Assembly (NCBI GenBank): GCA_001552515.1 | Contig: BCRI01000049.1 | Coordinates: 1-47,904 of the forward strand | Direction of reading: 5' to 3' | From: Sphaerimonospora mesophila NBRC 14179 = JCM 3151 | GTDB taxonomy: Bacteria; Actinomycetota; Actinomycetes; Streptosporangiales; Streptosporangiaceae | Length of the DNA: 47,904 nucleotides | In this document: piece after piece, positions 38,438 to 47,388 of the stretch | Layout: the number at the start of each line of letters is the position of its first letter | Position numbering within the stretch: position 1 is the first letter of the stretch | The notes under the pieces: generated by a model | Databases searched by the model: none | Told to the model about the DNA's origin: nothing | The model's input: the letters and a program-made list of their open reading frames with translations, nothing else | Position numbers and translations under genes: made by a program

Positions 38438-39343
38438 GTGGAGGATCAGTGGACCCGCCGGGTCTGGCCGCCCCCGAAGCCGAACAACGCAGGGCCGAAC
38501 AACGCAGGGCCGAACAACGCAGGGCCGAACAACGTGGTGCCGGAGAGCACGGGGCGAGAGAACGCGGGGCGGGAGAGTCCGGCGCGGGAGAGTCCGATGC
38601 GGCACGGCGTGCCGCCGTCGTCCGCCGCCCCCATGTGGCGGGGCGATCCGGCCTGGCCCGCTGATCAGGTCTGGCCTACTGATCCGATCTGGCCTGCTGA
38701 TCAGGCCTGGCCCAGTGATCCGGCCCTGTCCGACGAGCCGCCGGCGGCCGGGAGGTACGGCGCGCCGGTCCGGCCGGGCCGTCGCATGCCGCGCTGGCTG
38801 AGCCGCCTGCTCGTCGCCGTTCTCGCGCTCGTGTCCGCCGGGACCGTGATCGGCGCGGTGGTGGTGACGGTCCTGAGCCGTGCCGAGGGCGAGCCGCCCA
38901 GAGTGATCGACGACGCGCTCGCCGGAATCTCGTACGCGCTGCCCGCCGGCTGGAGCGAGGGCGTCGTCGCCCCGGTGACCGGGTTCACCTCCGTCGCCGC
39001 CCACGGGGATCTGGGGACGGTCATGGCACGGCCGGGGGATCCGGTCGATCCGCCGCACCTCCGCTCCGCGGTCATCGACCTGACCGATCTCTACACCCGG
39101 TTGCTGCTGCACGGGGATGACGTCGAGGTGGTGGACGACCACGCGGTCACCGTCAACGGGCGCCCCGGCCACACACGGGCGATCCGGGCCGAGTACCGCG
39201 ACGTCGTGAACGAGCCCGCGTTCCTGCGCGTGACATTGCTCACCCGGCCCGACGGCAAGAGCACGGTCATGCTCGCGCTCGCCCATCCGGACGCGCCCGG
39301 GACCCGCTCGGACATCGACGCACTGATCTCCGGCGTCCACTGA
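38438..39343 (+). CDS. Membrane-anchored protein with a repeat-bearing proline-rich N-terminus
   Basis: 301 aa, not a named family. Residues about 1-115 are disordered and Pro/Asn/Trp-rich, with four PNNAG-type pentapeptides and four WPxD-type hexapeptides. One membrane helix follows (about 121-147). The extracytoplasmic domain of about 150 residues (ALAGISYALPAGWSEG...SGVH) resembles the single-domain secreted or anchored proteins common in actinomycetes. GTG 38438 has GGGAGG 4 nt before. Confidence 0.75.
   Translation: MEDQWTRRVWPPPKPNNAGPNNAGPNNAGPNNVVPESTGRENAGRESPARESPMRHGVPPSSAAPMWRGDPAWPADQVWPTDPIWPADQAWPSDPALSDEPPAAGRYGAPVRPGRRMPRWLSRLLVAVLALVSAGTVIGAVVVTVLSRAEGEPPRVIDDALAGISYALPAGWSEGVVAPVTGFTSVAAHGDLGTVMARPGDPVDPPHLRSAVIDLTDLYTRLLLHGDDVEVVDDHAVTVNGRPGHTRAIRAEYRDVVNEPAFLRVTLLTRPDGKSTVMLALAHPDAPGTRSDIDALISGVH
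38481..38540 (+). repeat. 15-bp tandem repeat, four units
   Basis: Three identical copies of CGAACAACGCAGGGC and a fourth diverged copy encode the repeated Pro-Asn-Asn-Ala-Gly block near the N-terminus of the membrane protein. Confidence 0.9.
38654..38725 (+). repeat. 18-bp tandem repeat, four units
   Basis: Four units beginning TGGCC and containing TGATC (for example TGGCCCGCTGATCAGGTC) encode the repeated Trp-Pro-x-Asp-x-x block in the same protein. Confidence 0.85.
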
Positions 39344-39664
39344 GCCGGTCTGCTTGGGCCGGGTCTGCTTGGGCCGGGTCTGCTTGGGCCGGGTCTCCAT
39401 CGGGCGGGCTCACGGGCGGGGCTCGTGGGGCTGAGGCCGTACGTCGCGGAACTCGCGAAACGGGGCGTTCCGCCGCAGGTCACGCTCATGATCTTCTCTG
39501 GAGAGAGGCCGAACGGCACGCTCTGTCGGTTCGTCCGACTACCCTGGGGTCATTGTGAGGCTGCGAACCGATAGCGACAGGCGAACCGGCAGAGGCCAAC
39601 CGACTGGAAGAGACAGGCGAACCGACAGGGACAGCGGTGTCCCGACGAGCTGTGGGAGGCGTCA
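39344..39664 (+). other. Intergenic region with a 15-bp repeat array
   Basis: The first part holds 3.4 copies of GGTCTGCTTGGGCCG (39347-39398), starting 4 nt after a stop codon. The rest shows no gene and no clear promoter. GGGAGG at its right end serves the helicase start. Confidence 0.6.
39347..39398 (+). repeat. 15-bp tandem repeat, 3.4 units
   Basis: Three perfect copies of GGTCTGCTTGGGCCG plus a partial copy, non-coding. Perfect identity suggests recent expansion and possible length variation. Confidence 0.95.
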
Positions 39665-41419
39665 TTGAGCGTTTCGGCCGCATCCCATCTCTCCCCCTCC
39701 TATCCCGACCGAGCCGCCTGGGGCACCGCGCCCAAGCTGCGTGCCTGGCAGCAGGAGGCGTTCGAGCTCTACTTCCAGCGCGAGCCGCGTGACTTCCTGA
39801 CCGTCGCGACGCCGGGCGCGGGCAAGACCACCTACGCACTGCGGATCGCCAGCGAACTGCTCAGCCGCGGGATCGTCCGGTCCCTGACGATCGTCACGCC
39901 CACCGAGCACCTCAAGCGGCAGTGGGCCGACGCCGCGGCCAAGGTCGGCATCGGCATCGACCCCGAGTTCAAGAACAGCCAGGGCACGACCTCGCGCGAC
40001 TACACCGGTGTGGCGATCACCTACGCCCAGGTCGCCATGCACCCCGCGCTGCACCGCGCCCGCACCGAGGCGCGCAAGACCCTGGTGGTCTTCGACGAGA
40101 TCCACCACGCGGGCGACGCCAAGTCGTGGGGCGACGCCGTCCGCGAGGCCTTCGAACCGGCGACCAGACGGCTCGCGCTGACCGGCACGCCGTTCCGGTC
40201 CGACGACAGCCCGATCCCGTTCGTCTCCTACGTGGAGGACGGCGACGGCGCGCTGCGCAGCGTCTCCGACTACTCCTACGGGTACGGCCCGGCCCTGGCC
40301 GACGGCGTGGTCCGGCCCGTCATCTTCCTGGCGTACTCGGGGGAGATGACATGGCGGACGCGGGCGGGCGACGAGATCAGCGCGACGCTCGGCACTCCGC
40401 TCACCAAGGACCAGCTCTCCCAGGCGTGGCGGGCCGCGCTCGACCCCAAGGGCGACTGGATCCGCCAGGTCATCCAGGCGGCGGACCGACGGCTCAGCGA
40501 GGTGCGGCACGGCGTGCCGGACGCCGGCGGCCTGGTCATCGCCTCCGACCACGAGTCGGCCCGCGCCTACGCGCGGCACATCCGGACCGTCACCGGTCAG
40601 GGCGCCGAGGTGGTGCTCTCGGATGACCCGGGCGCGTCCCAGAAGATCAAGGACTTCGCCACGTCCGACAGGCGGTGGCTGGTGGCCGTCCGGATGGTCT
40701 CCGAGGGGGTGGACATCCCCCGCCTGGCCGTGGGCGTCTATGCGACCAGCACCTCGACGCCGCTGTTCTTCGCCCAGGCCGTCGGAAGGTTCGTCCGGGC
40801 ACGCAAGCGCGGCGAGACCGCGTCGGTGTTCCTGCCGTCCGTGCCCGTGCTGATGGGACTCGCCGCCGAGATGGAGGCCGAGCGCGATCATGTGCTCGGT
40901 CGCCGCCGCGACGACGAGGGCCTGGACGACCTGCTGCTGGAGCAGGCCCAGCAGGAGAAGAAGCAGCCGGACGCCGTCGGCGACGAGCTGCCGTTCCAGA
41001 CGCTGGAGGCGTCCGCGACCTTCGACCGGGTTCTGTTCGACGGCGGCGAGTTCGGTACGGCCGCCGCGCCGGGCTCACCCGAGGAGGAGGACTTCCTCGG
41101 CCTGCCCGGGTTGCTGGAGCCCCATCAGGTGGCCACGCTGCTGCGCAAGCGCCAGGCGGACCAGCAGGCGGCGAAGCGGAAGACCAAGGCCGCTCCGGAG
41201 GCCGAGCCGGCCCTGGCCCCGCACGAGCAGGTGCACGAGCTGCGTAAGGAGCTCAACGGTCTGGTCGGCGCGTGGAACCACCGGACCGGCCAGCCGCACG
41301 GGGTCATCCACGCCGAGCTGCGCCGGGCCTGCGGGGGGCCGCAGATCGCACAGGCGACCGCAGAGCAGATCCGCGAGCGCATCGCGCTGATCCGCAAGTG
41401 GGCCACCCAGCGGAAGTGA
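39665..41419 (+). CDS. DEAD/DEAH-box superfamily 2 helicase
   Basis: 584 aa. RecA-like domain 1 has LRAWQQEAFELY, Walker A ATPGAGKTTYA, TIVTPTEHLKRQW, Walker B VVFDEIHHAGD (DEIH) and motif III LTGTPFRS. Domain 2 has MVSEGVDIPRLAVGVYAT and motif VI QAVGRFVRARK. The C-terminal ~150 residues are charged and may bind a partner. It resembles the type III restriction/UvrB-like helicases conserved in actinobacteria; the role is unknown. Start is TTG 39665 with GGGAGG 7 nt upstream. Confidence 0.92.
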   Translation: MSVSAASHLSPSYPDRAAWGTAPKLRAWQQEAFELYFQREPRDFLTVATPGAGKTTYALRIASELLSRGIVRSLTIVTPTEHLKRQWADAAAKVGIGIDPEFKNSQGTTSRDYTGVAITYAQVAMHPALHRARTEARKTLVVFDEIHHAGDAKSWGDAVREAFEPATRRLALTGTPFRSDDSPIPFVSYVEDGDGALRSVSDYSYGYGPALADGVVRPVIFLAYSGEMTWRTRAGDEISATLGTPLTKDQLSQAWRAALDPKGDWIRQVIQAADRRLSEVRHGVPDAGGLVIASDHESARAYARHIRTVTGQGAEVVLSDDPGASQKIKDFATSDRRWLVAVRMVSEGVDIPRLAVGVYATSTSTPLFFAQAVGRFVRARKRGETASVFLPSVPVLMGLAAEMEAERDHVLGRRRDDEGLDDLLLEQAQQEKKQPDAVGDELPFQTLEASATFDRVLFDGGEFGTAAAPGSPEEEDFLGLPGLLEPHQVATLLRKRQADQQAAKRKTKAAPEAEPALAPHEQVHELRKELNGLVGAWNHRTGQPHGVIHAELRRACGGPQIAQATAEQIRERIALIRKWATQRK

Positions 41420-41495
41420 GCACCGCGCGCCGCCGGCGGAAGTGAACACCGAGTGGCGGCCCACTCAGCGGTGCGGCTCAGCTGTGCCGTTCAGA

Positions 41496-41534
41496 GATGC
41501 GGCTCAATGATGCGGCTCGGTGATGCGGTTTCAG
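41496..41534. repeat. 13-bp tandem repeat, three units
   Basis: Three units of GATGCGGCTCAAT or close variants run into the 3' end of the minus-strand gene at 41531. Short and imperfect; it may simply be local duplication. Confidence 0.55.
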
Positions 41535-42157
41535 CGGTATTGGCCGGGCCGGGCATCGGGGATGCGGTGACCGGTGTGGACGTTGACCGCGACGTAGCGC
41601 CGGTGCTGGTGCCGCCGCGGGGTGAAACGCAGTTGGAGTGAGGCCACCCCGCGCGTCACCCGCACCGGCGCCGTGCGCATCTCCCCCCGTGCCCCGGCGG
41701 GATGCTCTCCGGCGTCTCCCGCGCGCAGCAGGATGCCCAGCCGCTTCCCGGAGGGGCGCAGCGCCACCGCCGCCTCCTCGCACGGGGGAGTGCCCGCCTT
41801 CCAGAAGACGGTCACGTTCAGCGATCCGCCGCTCCGGCGCAGCCGTACGGCCTCCGGCGACAGAATCCGAGCCGGGCAGGGTGGCGCGTCGGCGCCGCTC
41901 GCCGCCACCGACCCGTTCGCCCCGTCCGGCGCGGCGACGGCCACGGGCGGCGCGGCCGCCGGGGAGGACGCCGGTGCGGCGGAGGGCGTGACCGGATGCC
42001 GGTCGGCGAAGCCGATCACCGTGGTCCTCACCTGCAGCGCCCCCAGGGTGACCACGGCTGCGGCGCGTACGGCCCCCGAACGGTCACGGCTGAAGAGCAG
42101 CCAGACACAGACCGGGGTCAGGATGAGCCAGGCGAGGCCGAGCAGGAACGCGAACAT
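41531..42157 (-). CDS. Membrane-anchored hypothetical protein
   Basis: 208 aa. An N-terminal membrane helix (about 2-22, FAFLLGLAWLILTPVCVWLL) and possibly a second (about 29-48) precede an Ala/Pro-rich linker (about 58-92). A beta-rich domain follows, with a Cys pair (CPARI and PPCEEAAV) that could form a disulfide. No family recognised. An AT-rich TATATT lies about 40 nt upstream on its strand and might be the -10. Confidence 0.65.
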   Translation of the reverse strand: MFAFLLGLAWLILTPVCVWLLFSRDRSGAVRAAAVVTLGALQVRTTVIGFADRHPVTPSAAPASSPAAAPPVAVAAPDGANGSVAASGADAPPCPARILSPEAVRLRRSGGSLNVTVFWKAGTPPCEEAAVALRPSGKRLGILLRAGDAGEHPAGARGEMRTAPVRVTRGVASLQLRFTPRRHQHRRYVAVNVHTGHRIPDARPGQYR

Positions 42158-42273
42158 CTGAGGTGCCTATCCGTGAGGGTTCTGTCACCCTAAGTAATAT
42201 AGGCGTCACGGCGCGTGTTCCGCGTGTCCTCGACACAGGTGACCCCGGCGCGTCCGGCCGCGCTGCAGGAGGA

Positions 42274-42861
42274 TCAGGGGCCGACGACGGGGGTTCCGAT
42301 GAGCTCCACACCGGCGGCGTCGAGTTGGCCGAGGGCCGCGTCGGTGGTCTCCCTGGCGACGCCGGCGGTCAGGTCCAGCAGGACCCGTACGGCGAAGCCG
42401 GCCCGCGTGGCGTCCAGCGCGGTGGCCCGCACGCAGTGGTCCGTGGCGATGCCGACGACGTCGACGGAGGTCACGTCGTGGTCGCGAAGCCAGCCGGCAA
42501 GGTCGGTGCCGTCGTCGGCGGCTCCCTCGAAGCCGCTGTAGGCCGCCTTGTGGGCTCCCTTGCTGAAGACCTCCTCCACCTTCGTCGTGTCGAAGGCCGG
42601 GTGGAAGTCGGCGCCGGCGGTGCCGACAACGCAGTGCGCCGGCCAGCTGTTCACGAAGTCGGGTTCCGCGGCGAAGTGCGCCCCGGGATCGATGTGATGG
42701 TCGCGGGTGGCCACCACATGGTCGTAGGCATGGGTTGTGGAAGCGCGGTCGGCGACGTGACGGCTGATGGCCGCCGCGACCTCGGCGCCGCCGGCCACGG
42801 CCAGGCTGCCGCCCTCGCAGAAGTCGTTCTGGACGTCGACGATGATGAGCGCGGTTTTCAC
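42274..42861 (-). CDS. pncA: Nicotinamidase
   Basis: 195 aa; deamidates nicotinamide to nicotinate. The catalytic Asp is in IIVDVQNDF, a Lys is in [11 protein letters not shown], the nucleophile Cys in [15 protein letters not shown], and the metal ligands lie in [12 protein letters not shown] chose the GTG at 42861, which gives [18 protein letters not shown] with GAAGGTGG before it; the open frame upstream has no family similarity. It lies 65 nt downstream of pncB on the same strand, so the pair can recycle nicotinamide to NAD. Confidence 0.95.
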   Translation of the reverse strand: MKTALIIVDVQNDFCEGGSLAVAGGAEVAAAISRHVADRASTTHAYDHVVATRDHHIDPGAHFAAEPDFVNSWPAHCVVGTAGADFHPAFDTTKVEEVFSKGAHKAAYSGFEGAADDGTDLAGWLRDHDVTSVDVVGIATDHCVRATALDATRAGFAVRVLLDLTAGVARETTDAALGQLDAAGVELIGTPVVGP

Positions 42862-42926
42862 TGCACCACCTTCTTCTCGGTGATCGTGGGAGACCGGCGT
42901 CGTCCTCATGCGCCGGTCTCCCACGA

Positions 42927-44270
42927 TCACTTGAAGATAGTAGGGACTGCCGGGTCTCCGGGGGAGAGGCTGTGCGCAATCAGTGGCAATTCGGCGAGAG
43001 TCGACCGGTGTCGCCGCCGGGCGGCCTCCAGGGGTTCGCGGCCGACGATCTCGCCGCCGCGGACGAGTTCGGCCAGCAGCGGCCGGTCCCCGATCTGCTC
43101 GGTCCGCTCGGCCCGACCAGCCTGGTCGGTCTGCTCGGTCTGCTCGGTCTGGTCTGGTCGTGGGGTCTCCATCGGCGCGCCGGTGACGATCTCGGCGGTG
43201 GCGATCCCGTCGTCGGTCCGCCGGTAGGCCCACTTGCGGCCGCCCTTGCTGGGCTTGCCCACGGACCGTTTCGCCACCGGCCGCATCACGCCCATGGCGT
43301 CCTCTCTGGCGACCAGCTTGTAGACGAGGCTGGCCGTAGGGTGGCCGGATCCGGTGACCAGCGCGGTGCCCACGCCATATCCGTCGACCGGGGCGACGGC
43401 CAGCGCGGCGATGGCGAACTCGTCGAGGTCGCCGGTGACGATGATCTTCGTCTGCTCGGCCCCGAGCGCGTCGAGCGCCTGCCGCACCTCCTGCGCCATC
43501 ACCGCGAGATCGCCCGAGTCGATCCGCACCGCCCCGAGGTCCGGCCCGGCCAGCTCGACGGCGGTCCGCACGGCCTCGGCCATGTCATAGGTGTCGATGA
43601 GCAGCGTCGTTCCGTGCCCCAGCGAGTCGAGTTGGGCCCGGAAGGCGTCCTTCTCCGAGTCGTGCAGCAGGACGAACGCGTGGGCGGCCGTGCCCGCCGT
43701 CGGCACGCCGTACCGGCGCCCGGCCATCAGGTTGGAGGTCGACGCGAAGCCGCACAGGTAGGCCGACCTCGCCGCCGCGACGGCCGCGACCTCGTGCGTG
43801 CGGCGGGAGCCCATCTCGATCAGTGGCCGGTCGCCCGCCGTGTGCGCCATCCGCGAGGCGGCCGAGGCGATGGCACAGTCGTGGTTGAGAATCGACAAGA
43901 TCACGGTCTCCAGCAGCACCGCCTCGGCGAAGGTGCTCTCCACCACCATGATCGGCGAGCCGGGGAAGAACGCCTCGCCCTCGCGATAGCCGTACACGTC
44001 TCCGGAGAACCGGTAGTCGGCGAGGAACGCCAGCGTCCGTTCGTCGACCACCCGCCGCAGGAAATCGAGGTCGGCGTCGTCGAAGCGGAAGTCCTCCAGG
44101 GCGTCGAGCACCCGGGCGGTCCCCGCGACCACCCCGTAGCGCCGTCCCCCCGGCAACCTGCGGGCGAACACCTCGAAGACGGCCCGCCGGTCCGCCGCGC
44201 CGCTCGCCAGCGCCGCCTCCAGCATGGTCAACTCGTAGTGGTCGGTAAGCAGGCCAGTGCCCATGGTCAT
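42927..44270 (-). CDS. pncB: Nicotinate phosphoribosyltransferase
   Basis: 447 aa; makes nicotinate mononucleotide from nicotinate and PRPP. Family features: [59 protein letters not shown], and the substrate-site [13 protein letters not shown] and [10 protein letters not shown]. Residues about 375-400 are a low-complexity Glu/Gln/Thr-rich insert ([16 protein letters not shown]) before [14 protein letters not shown] chose the ATG at 44270; another at 44264 is 2 codons later, and an in-frame ATG at 44297 is also possible. It is divergent from clpS. Confidence 0.94.
   Translation of the reverse strand: MTMGTGLLTDHYELTMLEAALASGAADRRAVFEVFARRLPGGRRYGVVAGTARVLDALEDFRFDDADLDFLRRVVDERTLAFLADYRFSGDVYGYREGEAFFPGSPIMVVESTFAEAVLLETVILSILNHDCAIASAASRMAHTAGDRPLIEMGSRRTHEVAAVAAARSAYLCGFASTSNLMAGRRYGVPTAGTAAHAFVLLHDSEKDAFRAQLDSLGHGTTLLIDTYDMAEAVRTAVELAGPDLGAVRIDSGDLAVMAQEVRQALDALGAEQTKIIVTGDLDEFAIAALAVAPVDGYGVGTALVTGSGHPTASLVYKLVAREDAMGVMRPVAKRSVGKPSKGGRKWAYRRTDDGIATAEIVTGAPMETPRPDQTEQTEQTDQAGRAERTEQIGDRPLLAELVRGGEIVGREPLEAARRRHRSTLAELPLIAHSLSPGDPAVPTIFK
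43101..43160. repeat. 9-bp-type repeats encoding an insert in PncB
   Basis: Units of GGTCTGCTC (43128-43136, 43137-43145) and GGTCTGGTC (43146-43154), with degenerate copies to the left, encode the Thr-Glu-Gln rich insert. Confidence 0.7.
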
Positions 44271-44303
44271 CCGCACGTGTCGAAGACTACGACTCATGTG
44301 GTG

Positions 44304-44309
44304 CAGGAT
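44304..44309 (+). promoter_or_regulatory. Candidate -10 (CAGGAT) of leaderless clpS
   Basis: CAGGAT ends exactly 6 nt before the GTG of clpS, the same arrangement as at 30335. No strong -35 is visible. Confidence 0.4.
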
Positions 44310-44315
44310 GGTTAC

Positions 44316-44603
44316 GTGGGTAGTACAGCTCCAGCCGAGGTCGAGCGCCCGTCGTCGGACGTCCGTCCCGATCGGCCGTGGCTCACCATCGTGTGGAACG
44401 ACCCGGTCAATCTGATGTCCTATGTGACGTACGTCTTTCAGACCGTGTTCGGGTATCCCCGGCAGAAGGCGGAGAAACTCATGATGGACGTGCACTACAA
44501 GGGCAAGGCCGTGGTCGCCAGCGGCACGCGCGAGGAGATGGAGCGGGACGTCCAGATCCTCCACTCGTACGGCCTGTGGGCGACGGTCCAGCAGGACAAA
44601 TAG
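44316..44603 (+). CDS. clpS: ATP-dependent Clp protease adaptor
   Basis: 95 aa; delivers N-degron proteins to ClpAP/ClpCP. The conserved core [22 protein letters not shown] contains the N-end-rule pocket residues (WNDP, with Asn and Asp contacting the N-terminal amino group). [34 protein letters not shown] completes the fold. GTG 44316 is the likely start, with a disordered charged N-terminus of about 20 residues. It is followed by the DUF2017 gene, as in mycobacteria. Confidence 0.95.
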   Translation: MGSTAPAEVERPSSDVRPDRPWLTIVWNDPVNLMSYVTYVFQTVFGYPRQKAEKLMMDVHYKGKAVVASGTREEMERDVQILHSYGLWATVQQDK

Positions 44604-44706
44604 CCGCGGGGGCCCAGCGGGACGACATGTGGACGCGGTCGAGCAGAACACGTGGACACGGCTTGGCGGGACACGTGAGCACACGTCCGACGGGGACGTG
44701 GCGAAC

Positions 44707-45255
44707 ATGACTGATGACGAGAACGGCGGCATGAGCATCGGCTTCAGATCGACGAACGGGGGCGTCTCGGTCCACCTCGATCCTGGCGAGGTGTCGATCC
44801 TGAGATCGCTGGCAACGCAGATCCTGGGCCTGATCGAGCCAGGCTCGACCGGGGACGACCCGCTGGAGCGCGCGCTCGGCATCGGTTCCCCGGCCCCGCC
44901 CTCCGATCCCGTGCTCGCCCGTCTCTTCCCTCCGGCGTACGGAGACGACGAGGAGGCGTCGGGGGAGTTCCGCCGCTACACCGAGGCGACCTTACGGGAC
45001 GCCAAGCGCGCGGACGCGACGACGCTGCTGGAGACCCTGGCCCCGGGCGAGCTGGAGCTCACGGTGCCGCAGGGCCAGGCCTGGCTGCGCACCATCAACG
45101 ATGTACGGCTCGCGCTGGGCGTGCGGCTGGAGGTGACCGAGGAGGTCCACGAGGAGGTGGCGGAGATGTCCGAGGACGATCCCCGCTACCCGGCCTACGT
45201 GACCTACGACTGGCTGACCTACCTGCAGGACACGCTTGTCCGTGCCCTCTGGTGA
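44707..45255 (+). CDS. DUF2017 family protein
   Basis: 182 aa. The family opening VSVHLDPGEVSILRSLATQILGLIEP and the later LARLFPPAYGDDEEASGEFRRYTEATLRDAKRADA match DUF2017, the protein encoded downstream of clpS in actinobacteria. Function unknown; a link to ClpS-dependent proteolysis is inferred from the constant neighbourhood. An in-frame GTG at 44698 is an alternative start. Confidence 0.9.
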   Translation: MTDDENGGMSIGFRSTNGGVSVHLDPGEVSILRSLATQILGLIEPGSTGDDPLERALGIGSPAPPSDPVLARLFPPAYGDDEEASGEFRRYTEATLRDAKRADATTLLETLAPGELELTVPQGQAWLRTINDVRLALGVRLEVTEEVHEEVAEMSEDDPRYPAYVTYDWLTYLQDTLVRALW

Positions 45256-45287
45256 GCCGTCTACGAGGCCTTTGGTAGGTTTCCCGC

Positions 45288-45701
45288 ATGCTGACGATCT
45301 CACGCGAGCTGGTCGACAAGATCGTGGCCCACGCCCGGGCCGACCATCCCGACGAGGCGTGCGGCGTCGTGGCCGGGCCGGCGGGGTCGGACCGCCCGGA
45401 ACGGTTCATCCCGATGGAGAACGCCGAGCGCTCGCCGACGTTCTACCGGTTCGACTCGATGGAGCAGTTCCGCGTCTGGCGGGACATGGACGACCGGGAC
45501 GAGGTGCCCGTGGTGATCTACCACTCGCACACCGCCACCGAGGCGTACCCGTCGCGTACGGACATCAGCTACGCGTCCGAGCCGGACGCCCACTATGTCC
45601 TGGTCTCCACCGCGTCGGACGTACCGGAGTTCCGCTCCTACCGGATCGTCGACGGCGTCGTGACGGAGGAGGAAGTCAAGATCGTTGAGGCATATGGCTA
45701 G
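45288..45701 (+). CDS. mec: JAMM/MPN metalloprotease (Mec family)
   Basis: 137 aa. The zinc motif HSHTATEAYPSRTD supplies two His and the Asp of JAMM, with the upstream Glu in PDEACGVVAG. In Mycobacterium tuberculosis, Mec releases cysteine from the CysO-cysteine adduct and is encoded next to cysO and cysM, exactly as here. It may also trim the C-terminal tail of the CysO homologue in this strain (inference; see the cysO entry). Confidence 0.93.
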   Translation: MLTISRELVDKIVAHARADHPDEACGVVAGPAGSDRPERFIPMENAERSPTFYRFDSMEQFRVWRDMDDRDEVPVVIYHSHTATEAYPSRTDISYASEPDAHYVLVSTASDVPEFRSYRIVDGVVTEEEVKIVEAYG

Positions 45702-45704
45702 ACT
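45699..45704 (+). promoter_or_regulatory. Candidate -10 (TAGACT) for a leaderless small ORF
   Basis: TAGACT overlaps the stop of mec and ends 6 nt before the ATG at 45711. The -35 region (around 45676) is poor. It would start a separate transcript reading into cysO and cysM. Confidence 0.4.
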
Positions 45705-46008
45705 TGTGCTATGCCTATCGATGACGATCGCCCCGTGTCGTCACCGGCTGTCCTTCCGCACCGGGCCCGCCCGGAATCTCCTGTTCAGAATTTCCTTTTC
45801 GGGCACACGCCCTGGGTCGTCGTCTACGACTGTCGCTGAACACCGTGACTGAGCACTGCATGTGACCACCGTCAGTGAGCGCTGTCACCGCACATGGCGT
45901 CGAACCCGGAATCTCCGGCCGCCCGGCCATGTTCCAGTCGAGTGGACGCCCGCTTGTCATGATGACCTACCGAACCATGATGACCACCGAACAAGGAGAT
46001 TGAGCGAG
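45702..46008 (+). other. Leader region before cysO
   Basis: Contains the small ORF at 45711-45839. After it come two imperfect copies of CACCGTGACTGAGCACTG (about 45842-45885) and a repeated CATGATGACC near the right end. AAGGAG at 45992 serves cysO. The length is unusual compared with the touching cysO-cysM pair and suggests regulation. Confidence 0.4.
45711..45839 (+). CDS. Candidate leaderless 42-aa ORF upstream of cysO-cysM
   Basis: ATG at 45711 opens a frame of 42 codons that begins MPIDDDRPVSS and ends VVVYDCR before TGA. A TAGACT -10 ends 6 nt before the ATG. A Cys codon two residues before the stop, in front of cysteine biosynthesis genes, recalls cysteine-responsive leader peptides in mycobacteria, although those have more Cys codons. 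The peptide is not recognised. It could equally be chance. Confidence 0.35.
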   Translation: MPIDDDRPVSSPAVLPHRARPESPVQNFLFGHTPWVVVYDCR

Positions 46009-46305
46009 ATGGCCGTCGAGGTCCGCATTCCGACCATCCTGCGTAACTACACCGATGGGGCCAAGGCGGTGCACGCCAAGGGCGCCACGCTCGAGGAGCT
46101 CATCGGCGATCTGGAGGCGCGCCACCCCGGCCTGAGGGAGCGCCTGGTGGACGACAGTGGCCTGCGCCGCTTCGTGAACGTCTACCTGAACGACGAGGAC
46201 GTGCGCTTCCTCGGCGGCCTGGGCACCCCGGTCGCCGACGGCGACACCGTGACCGTCCTGCCGGCCGTCGCCGGCGGGTCGGGTGCAGCCGCCGGAGCGC
46301 GCTAG
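46009..46305 (+). CDS. cysO: Sulfur carrier protein CysO (ubiquitin-like), with a C-terminal tail
   Basis: 98 aa, beta-grasp fold. VEVRIPTILRNYTDG and the final TVTVLPAVAGG are typical. The activated form carries a thiocarboxylate on the terminal Gly and gives its sulfur to CysM. Here the GG (residues 89-90) is not terminal: SGAAAGAR follows. Trimming by a protease would be needed, and the JAMM protein is encoded just upstream. ATG 46009 has AAGGAG 12 nt before. The stop touches the cysM ATG. Confidence 0.92.
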   Translation: MAVEVRIPTILRNYTDGAKAVHAKGATLEELIGDLEARHPGLRERLVDDSGLRRFVNVYLNDEDVRFLGGLGTPVADGDTVTVLPAVAGGSGAAAGAR

Positions 46306-47253
<948 letters not shown>

Positions 47254-47256
47254 TCC

Positions 47257-47275
47257 GAGCTCTCGGCAAGAGCTC
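47257..47275 (+). terminator. Small hairpin after cysM
   Basis: GAGCTCT and AGAGCTC form a perfect 7-bp stem with a 5-nt loop, beginning 3 nt after the stop. No T-tract. Confidence 0.45.
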
Positions 47276-47320
47276 ATGAAACCCGGACAAGAGCACTGCC
47301 ACAGGCTCCGCCGAAGCCGG

Positions 47321-47356
47321 CGACGTGATCACACGCGGCGACCTGTGATCACGTCG
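47321..47356. terminator. Large perfect inverted repeat between convergent genes
   Basis: CGACGTGATCACA (47321-47333) and TGTGATCACGTCG (47344-47356) form a 13-bp perfect stem around a 10-nt loop. Placement between convergent cysM and the DUF3352 gene suggests a bidirectional terminator. The arms contain the palindrome GTGATCAC. Confidence 0.75.
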
Positions 47357-47388
47357 GACCGGCCCGGGGACGGGCCCTGAGAACGGGC

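Noticed and set aside
39347-39398. Short repeats considered as a CRISPR array
   Set aside because: Units are contiguous 15-mers without spacers.
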